In this document: piece by piece, positions 21,661 to 31,264 of the stretch
Layout: the number at the start of each line of letters is the position of its first letter
How positions within the stretch are numbered: position 1 is the first letter of the stretch
Assembly: GCA_037903355.1 (NCBI GenBank)
Contig: JBAJFE010000004.1
Span: forward strand, 4,696,001 to 4,760,000
Direction of reading: 5' to 3'
Length of the DNA stretch: 64,000 nt
DNA from: Trichuris trichiura
Taxonomy: Eukaryota > Nematoda > Enoplea > Trichinellida > Trichuridae
Translations under genes and position numbers: made by a program
The notes under the pieces: generated by a model
What the model was told of the DNA's origin: nothing
The model's database searches: none
What the model saw: only the letters and a program-made list of their open reading frames with translations

Positions 21661-21839
21661 GCCTTCTGAGCACGTATGCGATGGTACACGCGTTCTCAGG
21701 TTGAAAGTCTGGGGGAGGCCTGACCGAAGGATGGGGCGAAGGGACGCTGACGTGAGCGATGTACTGCTCTGGTTGCCCCGGCGATCAGTGTTCGCCTACT
21801 GCGGGAGACTGGCATGTGTTCCCCACTGATGGTTGGCAA

Positions 21840-22120
21840 TCGCCACTGCGGCTAATCAGCCCGTCTGCACAGCGACTGGCGACGGAAGCGCCGAACTGGG
21901 GATAAGCATAGTCCATCACTCTGTAGGCCACCCAGGTGTCAGGAGGACGGTCTACTTCGCCAGAAGGGTCCAACCGACGGTATCCAAACGGCTGGTGCAT
22001 CAGGTCGTGACAGACTGCGAGGTCTGTCGAAATTTTTATCATGCACTGGTGAAATGTAAACGTGGCGGACAGTCGGCAGGAATTCGCAGGCTGTGCCTTG
22101 TGCAATGTGGTGATCAGTAA
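21840..22120 (+). pseudogene. Gypsy integrase zinc-binding (H2C2) remnant
   Basis: HHSVGHPGVRRTVYFARR followed by DCEVCRNFY is the His-His-Cys-Cys domain at the N-terminus of Gypsy integrase. It follows only about 200 bp after the RT start, so RT and RNase H have been deleted. The catalytic core is absent. Confidence 0.7.
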
Positions 22121-22589
22121 GATCAGGAGAGAGTGTGGCAATGCTGGCCAATGAACCAGACCCGCTCAGGGCGCAGTGGAATGATGCCTCACACTGCCTG
22201 GCGTCGACAATGTTCTCCCTGTGGTGCTACAGATGCTGCCCTACCGAGGCCGCGTCTAGCGGGTGAGGTCACATCTTCGATGATGCGCAACTCCGCTTCA
22301 GCTCACCGACCAACGAGCCGTTCACCCCAGAATGACCCCAAATTCGTCTATATAAGATTACGGCAACTGGGGTGTCAGAGCCTCTCCGTCGGTCTCCCCT
22401 GATCGGACGATCGTTCCATCTCTGTCTTGCATGCAGTCATCACTTCAGTGTTTTGTGTTAATAAGCCTGTACTCTTGCCTATCGTCGCAGCGGCGTTTGT
22501 CTACAAGAACTGTAAACGGTACGCAGCTGATGGTTGTCATGCGATTTTTTCGTGGCGTACAATTTCTACACGTACAAGTGACGTAATCT

Positions 22590-22630
22590 GCAGCTGTCAC
22601 TCGCTCACGTCACTGGCGTCAGCGCTGCGG
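22590..22630. repeat. Right arm of the inverted repeat flanking the Gypsy element
   Basis: Partner of 19497-19534. It contains CTGTCACTCGCTCACGTCAC. See the left arm. Confidence 0.5.
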
Positions 22631-22891
22631 AGTGATGTGCATTGTTCTCAGTTGTAACGTAATGTTTATAAGCACATAGCAGAAATGCCTATTAAGGGCG
22701 TGCGGTTGCTTGGACAGAGTCAGGCGTTCTGTATTTAGTCTCTGTGTTACCCTATTTGAGACATGCAATGTGGTGTTGAGAAAACCCTTGGTACAGAAAG
22801 ATAGTACGTCAAGTAGAACATAGTGTTTTCATTGGGACGGTAAGGTCTGGCAAGGAAAACAAATTTTTTTCCAGAACTTTCAGGTTAGACC

Positions 22892-23325
22892 AGTGTTTCC
22901 CAACCTTTTTGGAGCCAGGGCCCCCTTTCGCGACCTTCAACTTGCCGGGGCCCCCCGTCATTCTCCCCAATGTAATTCTCCTGCTTCTGTTATCCTCAAC
23001 TGCGCCTACTATGGTTACGTTGATGTGAATTTGTACAAGTAGTTCAGCACCTGGAACAGGCTGCAGAATGTAGAATTGACTTCGCTGCCTACCGCGTATT
23101 CTGAGGGAATACCAGTTAAGCCGGGCCGTCATTAAAAACCTTGTTAACCTGAACACTGAATTTCTTTTCTACACTAGAGCGAAATGTCTAGTAAGGAAGC
23201 CGGCTGCCATGTACGACGAAAGCACCTTAACGATATTCGAAGCCGTGAACGTCTTTAATTCTTTAGTTGGCACTGAAGGCGTTCCGTATTGCTGGACTTA
23301 AGCCGGCTAATTGCAGATCAGGGAG
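22892..23325 (+). mobile_element. Left part of a hAT non-autonomous element, cut by BEL/Pao
   Basis: Begins CAGTGTTTCCCAACC and runs parallel to 48391-48920 with one roughly 100-bp deletion. It stops exactly at the BEL LTR boundary (GATCAGGGAG then TGTAACG), where the 48.9-kb copy continues GGGGAGCCTTCAG. The rest of the hAT element is not found on the other side of the BEL element. Confidence 0.7.
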
Positions 23326-23697
23326 TGTAACGAACAGAGGACCAGAACGTGACTTAACCTCGACGGTTGCTGATACGTACAACACACCGGAGAGAACGAA
23401 ATTTTACTCAGCAAGAAAACAGACGAAGACGAACGAAAGTAGCGAGCAGAAAGACGAACTGCCGCACGAGAGCGAAACGAAAGCGAAACTGCCCCAGATC
23501 TCCCTGTACGAGGCACCTAGGGTTCCCTTTGATCCCTTCGTGATAAATGGCTGAGTGACAGGTGACGACATCTGTCACTCACAGCGAAGGTGCCGGAAGG
23601 GCTCGCACAGGAATGATTGATCACTTTCGTTACGGGCCGTTGGGTTGTCTCCTTAGGCGGTCCCTTCTGCAACGGCAACGTCATCGTTTCCGTTACA
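23326..23697 (-). repeat. BEL 3' LTR
   Basis: 372 bp, TGTAACGAACAGAGG to CGTTTCCGTTACA on the plus strand, paired with 30657-31028. Confidence 0.9.
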
Positions 23698-24547
23698 TGG
23701 CCGGCCCATGTTTCTGAGGGTTTCCTCGGAAGCATCCGTTTCTTCTGTGTCGAGAAGACATAATTTAGCGACTGGCCGGAAATAACTTCCGTGTTTCGTT
23801 TTTACTTTGACGACTCGGACGACGCCATCTCTTCCCGGCTTGCATTCGGTCACCCTGCCTAGGGGCCAATGACCGCGTGGGCATTGTGGGTCGACCACGA
23901 TGACTACGTCGCCGACTTTCACGGTTCGGGTAGGACGAACCCACTTACGGCGTTCAATGAGGCACGGGACGTATTCCTTTAGCCAGCGTCTCCAGAAAGC
24001 TTCGACAATGGCTTGTGCAGTGCGCCATCTTCGTCTCGATGAAATTTCTTCCTCGGTAATCACATCTGGAGGAACCTGGGGGTGTGGCCGTCCGAGGAGG
24101 AAATGATTGGGAGTCAGCGGCTCCGGGTCTCGGGGGTCGACGCTGATGTGAGTGAGTGGTCGTGAGTTGAGGAGCCCTTCAATCTCAACGAACACTGTAT
24201 TGAGAACTTCGTCGGTTACTGCGCGACCGTTCAGCGTTTTACGAAGTGCTAGTTTAGCCGAGCGCACTAACCGCTCCCATACTCCACCGAAATGTGGCGC
24301 CATGGGAGGCGAGAAGACCCAACGGATGCGACGTTGCGTAAGAGCTTCGGAAATTTTCGTCTGATTCCAGGATTTCAAAGTTGTCCGGAGTTCTCTCTCA
24401 GCCGCGACGAGATTCGTGCCATTATCTGAATACACGACGGCCGGGGTTCCGCGTCGGTTAATGAAACGACGAAAGGCCATTAAGAACGAGTCCGTGTCAA
24501 GTGAAAAGGACACTTCAAGGTGGACTGCTCTGGTTGCCAAACATGTA
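23653..24547 (-). pseudogene. BEL integrase, C-terminal half
   Basis: Continues the integrase after the Penelope insertion: ATRAVHLEVS, then YSDNGTNLV (second catalytic Asp), FGGVWERLVRSAK (catalytic Glu), SRPLTH and a C-terminal domain with GDVVIVVDP and GRVTECKPGRDG. The frame is intact and runs into the LTR. The first catalytic Asp (VGVDYFGPI) lies on the other side of the insertion at about 26.13 kb. Confidence 0.88.
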
Positions 24548-24560
24548 AATATACAACCAT
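24548..24560. repeat. Target-site duplication, left copy
   Basis: AATATACAACCAT occurs exactly here and at 26081-26093, on either side of the Penelope-like insertion. Confidence 0.85.
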
Positions 24561-24730
24561 TTTGAACACGGGATGTTTCTTAACGGGGCAGTGGATCTTC
24601 ATCACTACTTCATACGGTATGTATTCTTGCCCGTTGATGGGTTCTGAAATTAAACCGAAGCAAATGCCCTACCAACGGATGGATGAGCAATTATTAAGGA
24701 AAAATACAGAACAAATTCTTAACAATTTCG

Positions 24731-24763
24731 GAGCTTTCGGGACTAACCTTGTCCCGTCGTCAG
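24731..24763 (-). ncRNA. Hammerhead-ribozyme-like motif, left arm
   Basis: On the minus strand: CTGACGA, then a hairpin GGGAC/GTCCC with loop AAGGTTA, then GAA-AGCT-C. A GAA followed by self-complementary AGCT (short stem III) and C is how dimeric hammerheads of Penelope-like elements look. One extra C lies between CTGACGA and stem II, so activity is unproven. Confidence 0.45.
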
Positions 24764-24783
24764 CGATGGTGGTAATGGTACTT

Positions 24784-25400
24784 TTACTCCGATGTTAGGG
24801 TATTTATAGGTACTAAGGGGGCGCCAGACGGTATGGAACAACAACCCGTTTTACTGATAACAGATGTCCATATCGAGCTGACCTCCATCCATTTGTCACG
24901 GTTAATGGACTCATTGGACATGTTATTGCGAATGAACAAGGACTCCTTTATTTGCCTAAGGCGAAAATGGCTCTCGCGGCAAATGATGGACGGGTGCATG
25001 TCACGTGAACATTGAGAGGAATGCTCAGCAACCGCGGAGGTGTTCTTCGCTTTTTCCATGGCTTGTAACGGCGGAATAGTTCTGGGACGTCCCCGACGTA
25101 ACCTGTATATTCCATGTAGTTCCTCTTCCGCGGATCGGTAGCTCTTGAGCGCGTTCATGTGTTCTTTAAATCTGTCAAATAGAGTGTTGCCCGTTTCTCC
25201 TATGTAGGAGGCGTTGCAATCACAATTAATCACATAAACGACGCCAGGTCTCTGTTCGAATGGGACCTTGATCTTATCATTCCGTACTAAGGAACGAAGG
25301 TTGGGGGAAGACTTGAAGAAAATGCGGAAGCCGTACTGGCGACCCAGACGTTGCAAGTGTTCCCCCAGGCCGACGTAGTACGGAATGGTGAGGACAGGAA
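24784..25400 (-). pseudogene. Penelope-like RT tail and GIY-YIG endonuclease fragment
   Basis: The minus-strand frame begins around LPVLTIPYYVGLGEHLQRL, the linker after RT in Penelope-like elements. GFRIFFKSSPNLRSLVRNDK and GVVYVINCDCNASYIGETGN follow: the GIY-YIG nuclease with its variant motif and Cys residues. The C-terminal RESHFRLRQIKESLFIRNN is also typical. The frame then ends near the hammerhead-like motif. The nuclease is thought to nick target DNA for reverse transcription. The RT catalytic domain is missing, so this is a 5'-truncated fragment. Confidence 0.85.
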
Positions 25401-25438
25401 GACGATCCCTCTCACTATTTGAGGAGGAATCGGTCGGG

Positions 25439-25530
25439 TTCTACACCCCTCTCCCTTTATTGTCAAGAAAGGCACAATGAGGTTAAGAGAGGGCAGAATA
25501 GACCGAGCGGCGGCGAGCCGAGACCGAACA
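25439..25530 (+). repeat. BEL-derived fragment in the Penelope loop
   Basis: About 85 bp (CTCTCCCTTTATTGTCAAGA... to ...AGAATAGACCGAGCGG) match, in reverse orientation, BEL integrase sequence at about 26437-26510, with a few changes and a small insertion. The loop of the palindrome thus contains host-element sequence in the opposite orientation. Confidence 0.7.
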
Positions 25531-25916
25531 GCGTTGGTAGAGTTACCGATCCGCGGAAGAGGAACTACATGGAATATACAGGTTACGTCGGGGACGTCCC
25601 AGAACTATTCCGCCGTTACAAGCCATGGAAAAAGCGAAGAACACCTCCGCGGTTGCTGAGCATTCCTCTCAATGTTTACGTGACATGCACCTGTCCGTCA
25701 TTTTGCCGCGAGAGCCGCCTTAGGCAAATAAAGTAGTCCTTGTTCATTCGCAATAACATGTCCAATGAGTCCCATTAACCGTGACAAAGGGGTGGAGGTC
25801 AGCTCGATATGGACATCTGTTATCAGTAAAACGGGTTGTTGTTCCATACCGTCTGGCGCCCCCTTAGTACCTATAAATACCCTAACATCGGAGTAAAAGT
25901 ACCATTACCACCATCG

Positions 25917-25950
25917 CTGACGACGGGACAAGGTTAGTCCCGAAAGCTCC
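25917..25950 (+). ncRNA. Hammerhead-ribozyme-like motif, right arm
   Basis: CTGACGA, hairpin GGGAC-AAGGTTA-GTCCC, GAA-AGCT-C. It is identical in the core to the left-arm copy at 24731-24763 but on the opposite strand. Confidence 0.45.
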
Positions 25951-26080
25951 GAAACTGTTAAGAAATTGTTCTGTATTTTTCCTTAATAATTGCTCATCCA
26001 TCCGTTGGTAGGGCATTTGCTTCGGTTTAATTTCAGAACCCATCAACGGGCAAGAATACATACCGTATGAAGTAGTGATG

Positions 26081-26093
26081 AATATACAACCAT
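26081..26093. repeat. Target-site duplication, right copy
   Basis: AATATACAACCAT, identical to 24548-24560. Confidence 0.85.
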
Positions 26094-28956
26094 AGCGTTT
26101 TTCATGTGAACGTCGCACAAGGACAAGTATAGGTCCGAAATAGTCGACTCCAACGCAGGTGAACGGTGGTCGAAACGCTTGCAGACGCGCGGCTGGTAGT
26201 GATGCTATCATAGGCACCAGAGGCTTACAGCGCCACTTTCTGCAGTAGGGGCACCTGTATATTACCTTCTTGGTTGCCTGTCTGGACCTTGGGATCCAGT
26301 ATTGCTGTCGTAATTCGCAAAGCGTCTGCTCAACAGAGCCGTGGTGCAGCATGCGATGAGCTTCATCGATGATCATATCCGTCAAGGGATGTTTCCGTGG
26401 GAGAATGAACGGGTGCCTGGCATTGTACGGCAGGTCCGCTCGGTCTATTCTGCCCCGGGCTCTCATTGTGCCTTTCTTGTCAATAAAGGGAGAGAGGTGT
26501 AGAAGTTCTGAACGAGCCAGCAAGGGTCTCCCTGATGACAGGCGGGACATCTCCTCTGGGTAGCACTCCCTTTGGGCTGAGATCAAGCACGCCGCCAAGG
26601 CACGGTCGAGCTCTGCGACGGTAAAGGGGCTTGTCATTCTGTCGCTTCGGTGAGAACGGCAGTTGTCTGCAAAGCAAAAGACGTTGGCCACGATGTTAAG
26701 TATTTTTTTGAGCTCCCGGAATTTGTGCGTCAAATCGGCCAGCTGGCCTTGGGTCACGCGTGTGTGGCCGGCCCATTTGGTCTGAAGTTCTTCAACGTCA
26801 GCGATATTAGGAGGATATTCGAATGTCCTTGGCCAATGCGGCTTGGGTTCGCGTAAGAAGGCGAATCCGTCAAACCATCGCTTATGGGTCGCAATTTTCA
26901 ACGGAGAGAATCCCCTGCTGCAGTCGTCAGCTGGGTTTTCTCGCGTGGGTACGTAATTCCATTGTGACGCATTCGAATTGTCCAAAATCTCTGCAATTCG
27001 ATTGGAGACGAACTGGTTGTAGCGCCTTCCGGTAGAATTTAGCCAATGGAGTACGGTTAGTGATTCTGTCCAATGATACCTCTCAGAGACTTGTATACGA
27101 AGTCCTCGTTTTACAGCTGCGCCTAATCGAGATGATATTAACGCCGCTTGTAGCTCGAGCCTCGGGATCGTCAAATACTTCAAGGGGGCCACTCTAGCCT
27201 TGGAACAGATAAACGAAATCGATACGTTTCCATTCGACAATAATTTTCGAAGATAAGCGACGCAGCCGTATCCTAACTCAGAGGCGTCAGCGAACGTGTA
27301 TCTCAATGGATTTGATGGATTCAAACGAAGTCAATGCGCGCGGCACTGCTAGTGATTCGACGCAGTGAAGCTCCTCACTCCATTTTTTCCATTGTGCCAT
27401 CACTAATTCTGGCAGAGTATCGTCCCAGTCGACACTGAGCAACTAGGTTTGTCTGAGAATGTACTTCGCCTGTAGAACGATAGGCGAAACGAATCCCAAA
27501 GGGTCGAAAATGCTGGACACTGCACGCAGCATTCCGCGTTTAGAGGACACTGCAGGTAGCTCACGGAAAAGAAAACGGAATGAGTCATTTTCAGCGTTCC
27601 ATAACACACCGAGTGTGCGTTCAACGGGCAGCGGGTCCATATCAATGTTCAGATCTGGTTGTGAGCGCTCGTTTGCATCCAAGGTTTTCAACAAGGCTCG
27701 CGAGGACGACATCCACTTGGTTAAGTGGAATCTCCCTTGCCGTAGCAGCGTTTTCAGCGCGTGGCAAGATGAAGTAGCTTCGTTTATCGATGTATAGGAA
27801 TCAAGGTAATTATCAACATAGAAGTTGTCCCATACCTTTCGCCAAACATCCGGGAACTGCCCGCGATGGTCTTCAGAATTTCTGCGTAACGCATATGAGC
27901 AAACAGCGCCGAAAATATGCACGTTCATTTGTAAGTGTTTCAAAGGTTCGTTACTGTTCGGTGTCCGCCAAAGGAAGCGTAGTATTGACCGATCCCTTTC
28001 CGAAACGAGCACTTGGTGAAACATCTTGGCGATGTCAGCGGAGACAGCCACGGAATATTCACGAAAGCGAATTAGGAGACCGAACAGATCTGTTAGCAAG
28101 TTTGGACCTGTCAGCAGCATGTCGCTGCAGGAGATCCCATCCGTCGTAGCTGAAGCGTCGAAGACGACTCGCAACTTCCCCTCTTTGTTTGGGCTTTCAA
28201 CTGCGTGGTGTGGTCGAAACCAAGTGACACGATCACGGCCTTTCACAGGAGCAGGTCTGGCATGGCCAGCCTGGAGATACTCATCGACGACAACGGCATA
28301 TCTTCGTGCATACTCTGTATCTCGTCGGAAGCGCCGTTCGATGCTAGCGAAGCGAGCCTCTGCAGTAGAGAGAGCGTCCGGGACGTGCCTTATCGTCGTC
28401 TTCCAGAGCATCGGGCATTCGTAGCGTCCATTGACTATACGCGTCGAGGATCGCAATATTTCCATAGCTCTTTCATCGTCCGCGCTAAGTATTTCCTTGT
28501 CAATGTTCCTAATGCCCAATGATTCAATCGACCATTGGTGTTTGAGGATCGAACCGAGATCCTCATCCTGAGTGTTGACCGTAATACGGCATACCTGTCG
28601 AGATGTCGGCAGCTGAGCTGGCTGCCTATGGCTGCCCAGAACTCGTCCGACGATGCACCAACCAAACGGCGTTAAAACAGCGTGTGGGCCGTCGATACCT
28701 TCTGGAGGTTTCAACATGCGATATTGTTCATGCGCTTCGACGACATCCATGCTGACTAATACAACAATGTCGTCGGGCTGTGATGCGGCATTCCGAATTC
28801 CGCGTAGGTGCGGCCAGAGGGATTTCAATCGTCTGAAATCCACACGTCTACGCGATACGCTCAGAGTAGGAACTGTCAGGGCGGTATCGATCTCGAACTT
28901 ATGGTGCCGTCCAGCGACTGCAAGGTGAAACAGACTCGATTACAACGGATCAAGGG
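26081..28956 (-). pseudogene. BEL/Pao pol: RT, RNase H and integrase N-terminal half
   Basis: RT spans 28843-27443 with SVAVSADIAKMFHQV (first catalytic Asp) and FYVDNYLDS, where the usual YVDD has Asn as its last residue. RNase H starts near 27324 (YTFADASELGYGCVAYLR) after a frameshift. The integrase zinc-binding domain (HRMLHHGSVEQTL, CPYCRKW) and the first catalytic Asp (CVGVDYFGPI) follow, until the Penelope insertion at 26093. Lesions are the frameshift between RT and RNase H, the D-to-N change and the insertion. Confidence 0.88.
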
Positions 28957-28957
28957 A

Positions 28958-29465
28958 TCAGCCCGTGAACCAAACGGATGTCTTCACTGGACCCTTGAGC
29001 CCAATCCTTTTGGCTACGTCCTCACGAATGAGGGTAGCTTCACTGCCTGCGTCAAGAAGGACGTTTACCTCTAACGGGGAGTTGTCCGTCGTGATGATCT
29101 TCGCCCTTACCACGGACAGCAATACTGCCGCGGGAATGGGTGTAACGAAATTGTTGCCGACATGAACGGTAGACTGTGCTGGTGGAGAAATTTCTGGGGT
29201 TGGGCGCAGGGAAGACTCGTGTGGCACCGTGAAGCAGCGGATGATGTTTCGAACGGCATCCGTCGACGTTACAGTGCTGTCGTTGTCTGCAACTGCGCGC
29301 CTGATGATTCTGCTCAAAGCACGCGAAACATCTTCCGTGTTGTTTCAACGCTTCAGCGCGTTGGTTTGGGGTGGAAGACGAGAATACTGGACAGTCGGAA
29401 AGTTTATGTCCACTTTCGCAGATGGGGCATTGTTCCGATGCGCGGTCCATCACCAAGGTATTCAA
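28958..29465 (-). pseudogene. BEL zinc knuckles and aspartic protease
   Basis: Two Cys-rich motifs, CPICESGHKLSDCP and CFACFEQNHQARSC, then CNVDGCRSKHHPLLH, are the BEL gag-pol knuckles. In another frame VNVLLDAGSEATLI is the protease active site (D-A-G for D-S-G). The frame change between them (around 29300) may be a lesion or a programmed shift. Confidence 0.8.
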
Positions 29466-29593
29466 ACAACGGCGGGGTTCATCTCATCGGACGCTCCGAG
29501 TGTTGCTGCATGTCTGATGGAGACCACTCTGTATTGTGACAATCTCCTCTAACCATTTGTCCAAGTCGCAAAAGTTGACAGGCGGGGACGAGT

Positions 29594-30585
29594 TCATGAC
29601 CTTCTTGCCCACATGCATTGCAGTTTCTTGTTCAATTTTGACACGACCGCTTGCATTGTCGTTCGAGATGAGAGCTCTGCTGTGGCGCCATACATACGCA
29701 ACGTGTTAACTGCTCCGTGCACTTCATAAAAGAACCTGTCGATGTCACTACTGTTCCCAGGCTTCATGGGCGCCATCTCTAACAGAGTCCTTATGTAGGC
29801 GTCGATTACTAAGTTCGGATCGCCGAAAAGACGACGGAGGTCCTTCAGTGCTTGAGCGTATAAGTTTGGGCCATAGAGTGGCGGCGCAACACTTGCCCGA
29901 AGACGAGGCGTCAACAACTGTTTTAGTATCGCAATTCTCTGTGCATCAGAAGATACGACATCGTGGACCAGGGCCTTAAAGCTTCCAATAAACTGGTCCC
30001 ATTTACGAGGGTCACCATCAAACGGCTCAATAGTTATTCCATGCGGTAACTGATTCAGCAAGCCGGCATGGCAGTGACCGGTATTCGTGGTGCCTTGTTC
30101 TGACGAAGAGGTAACGTTGTCAATCCATTCATCGGCTCTGATAGGCGCGGTGCTCTGGGCCTGGGGGGACTCAGTTTTTATACCGGGCGAAATAATATCG
30201 CTGGTTTCATGGCCGTGAAGAGTAGACTTCGGCTTTGGGGCATCCGGCCCCTCAGCTCGTTCAGCTTCCCTGCCAGCGAGGGCATCACCGTTATTCGGGG
30301 TGAATCTAATGAACTCAGACCGTGTCCACAGAGTTTGAACTTGTAAGTCCGTGCGCAGCTGTGTGAGGAACGACTCGAACACGCCGAGCCCATCCCAGTG
30401 GCGACGGAGGCTGTGGCTGCCGCGGCGATCTCGGTCGCTGTCGCTTTATTGGATTCGTGGGAGACCGTACGCACTCCTCTTCTGGGCGGCGGCCGACGAT
30501 GACCGTTTAACCGAGGGCGGCTTCTCATTAGCCTGCCCGACCGAAGCGTAATAGCGTTTTCTTCTGAAGCCTTGTCACTCTGCAT
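29594..30585 (-). pseudogene. BEL gag
   Basis: The ATG at about 30585 opens a frame with a basic N-terminus (RSRPRLNGHRRPPPRR). The gag body continues in a second frame from about 30382 to 29594, with IEPFDGDPRKWDQFIGSFKA and LRRLFGDPNLVIDAYIRTLL, typical of the Pao gag (DUF1759-like). At least one frameshift near 30385 separates the two halves. Confidence 0.8.
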
Positions 30586-30656
30586 GGCGATAAGGCAAGA
30601 TTCTCCGGATACGCGAGATGAGTCGCAGTGTTCTGATCCGGCTCGGAGGACCAGAA

Positions 30657-31028
30657 TGCAACGAACAGAGGACCAGAACGTGACTTAACCTCGACGGTTG
30701 CTGATACGTACAACACACCGGAGAGAACGAAATTTTACTCAGCAAGAAAACAGACGAAGACGAACGAAAGTTGCGAGCAGAGAGACGAACTGCCACACGA
30801 GAGCGAAACGAAAGCGAAACTGCCCCACATCTCCCTATACGAGGCACCTAGCGTTCCCTTTGATCCCTTCGTGATAAATGGCTGAGTGACAGGTGACGAC
30901 ATCTGTCACTCACAGCGAAGGTGCCGGAAGGGCTCACACAGGCATGATTGATCACTTTCGTTACGGGCCGTTGGGTTGTCTCCTTAGGCGGTCCCTTCTG
31001 CAACGGCAACGTCATCGTTTCCGTTACA
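30657..31028 (-). repeat. BEL 5' LTR
   Basis: 372 bp, partner of 23326-23697. It differs by about ten scattered substitutions. Confidence 0.9.
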
Positions 31029-31264
31029 CAGGCTATTGATCGGTATTCATGTTCGGTGGAATAATTTGCGCTGGCAGGAACATCTGCACAGACGACGCTT
31101 CCATTTTCAATTCTCCCGAAGCGCAGGCATCGTAGAGCTTTTCCAGTGAGTCGTAGTACGCTAGCACAGAATTCGGAAAGCATTCACACTGTCTGATTGC
31201 GAGCTCAATTCGTAAGTATTTTGTCTGATTCCGCGATGTGAGGATAGCCTTTAAGTATCTGAAA
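31029..31264. other. Junction between BEL and Tigger
   Basis: Neither continues the hAT element left of the BEL copy nor shows a Tigger inverted repeat. Origin unknown. Confidence 0.4.

Larger units (their letters stand above)
19877..22505 (+). mobile_element. Internally deleted Ty3/gypsy element
   Basis: LTRs 19877-20238 and 22134-22505 begin TGTGGCAAT and end CTACA, and are clearly homologous though diverged. Flanking 5-mers AGGAC (19872-19876) and AGAAC (22506-22510) look like a decayed target duplication. The 1.9-kb interior holds gag, a zinc knuckle, protease and the start of reverse transcriptase, then jumps to the integrase zinc-binding domain. Most of RT, RNase H and the integrase core are missing. 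Confidence 0.85.
24561..26080 (-). mobile_element. Penelope-like element with palindromic structure
   Basis: A 1.5-kb insertion in the BEL integrase, bounded by a 13-bp target duplication. The left part (about 24594-25140) is repeated in inverted orientation at about 25540-26078, leaving a loop of about 400 bp. It carries an RT-tail/GIY-YIG coding fragment on the minus strand and two hammerhead-like motifs, one per arm. Such inverted, 5'-truncated copies are known for Penelope-like elements. The reverse transcriptase core is absent. Confidence 0.85.
23326..31028 (-). mobile_element. BEL/Pao LTR retrotransposon, 7.7 kb, interrupted
   Basis: On the minus strand the 5' LTR is 31028-30657 and the 3' LTR 23697-23326, each 372 bp with TG...CA ends (TGTAACG, CGTTACA) and about 97% alike by eye. 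The order gag, CCHC knuckles, protease, RT, RNase H, integrase is complete. Frameshifts break it and a Penelope-like element splits the integrase. No matching 5-bp target duplication is seen (GGGAG left, CAGGC right). Confidence 0.92.

Noticed and set aside
27459..29552. Many plus-strand frames of 90-132 codons over the BEL element
   Set aside because: They are antisense to BEL gag-pol. Motifs for gag, protease and RT are all on the minus strand.
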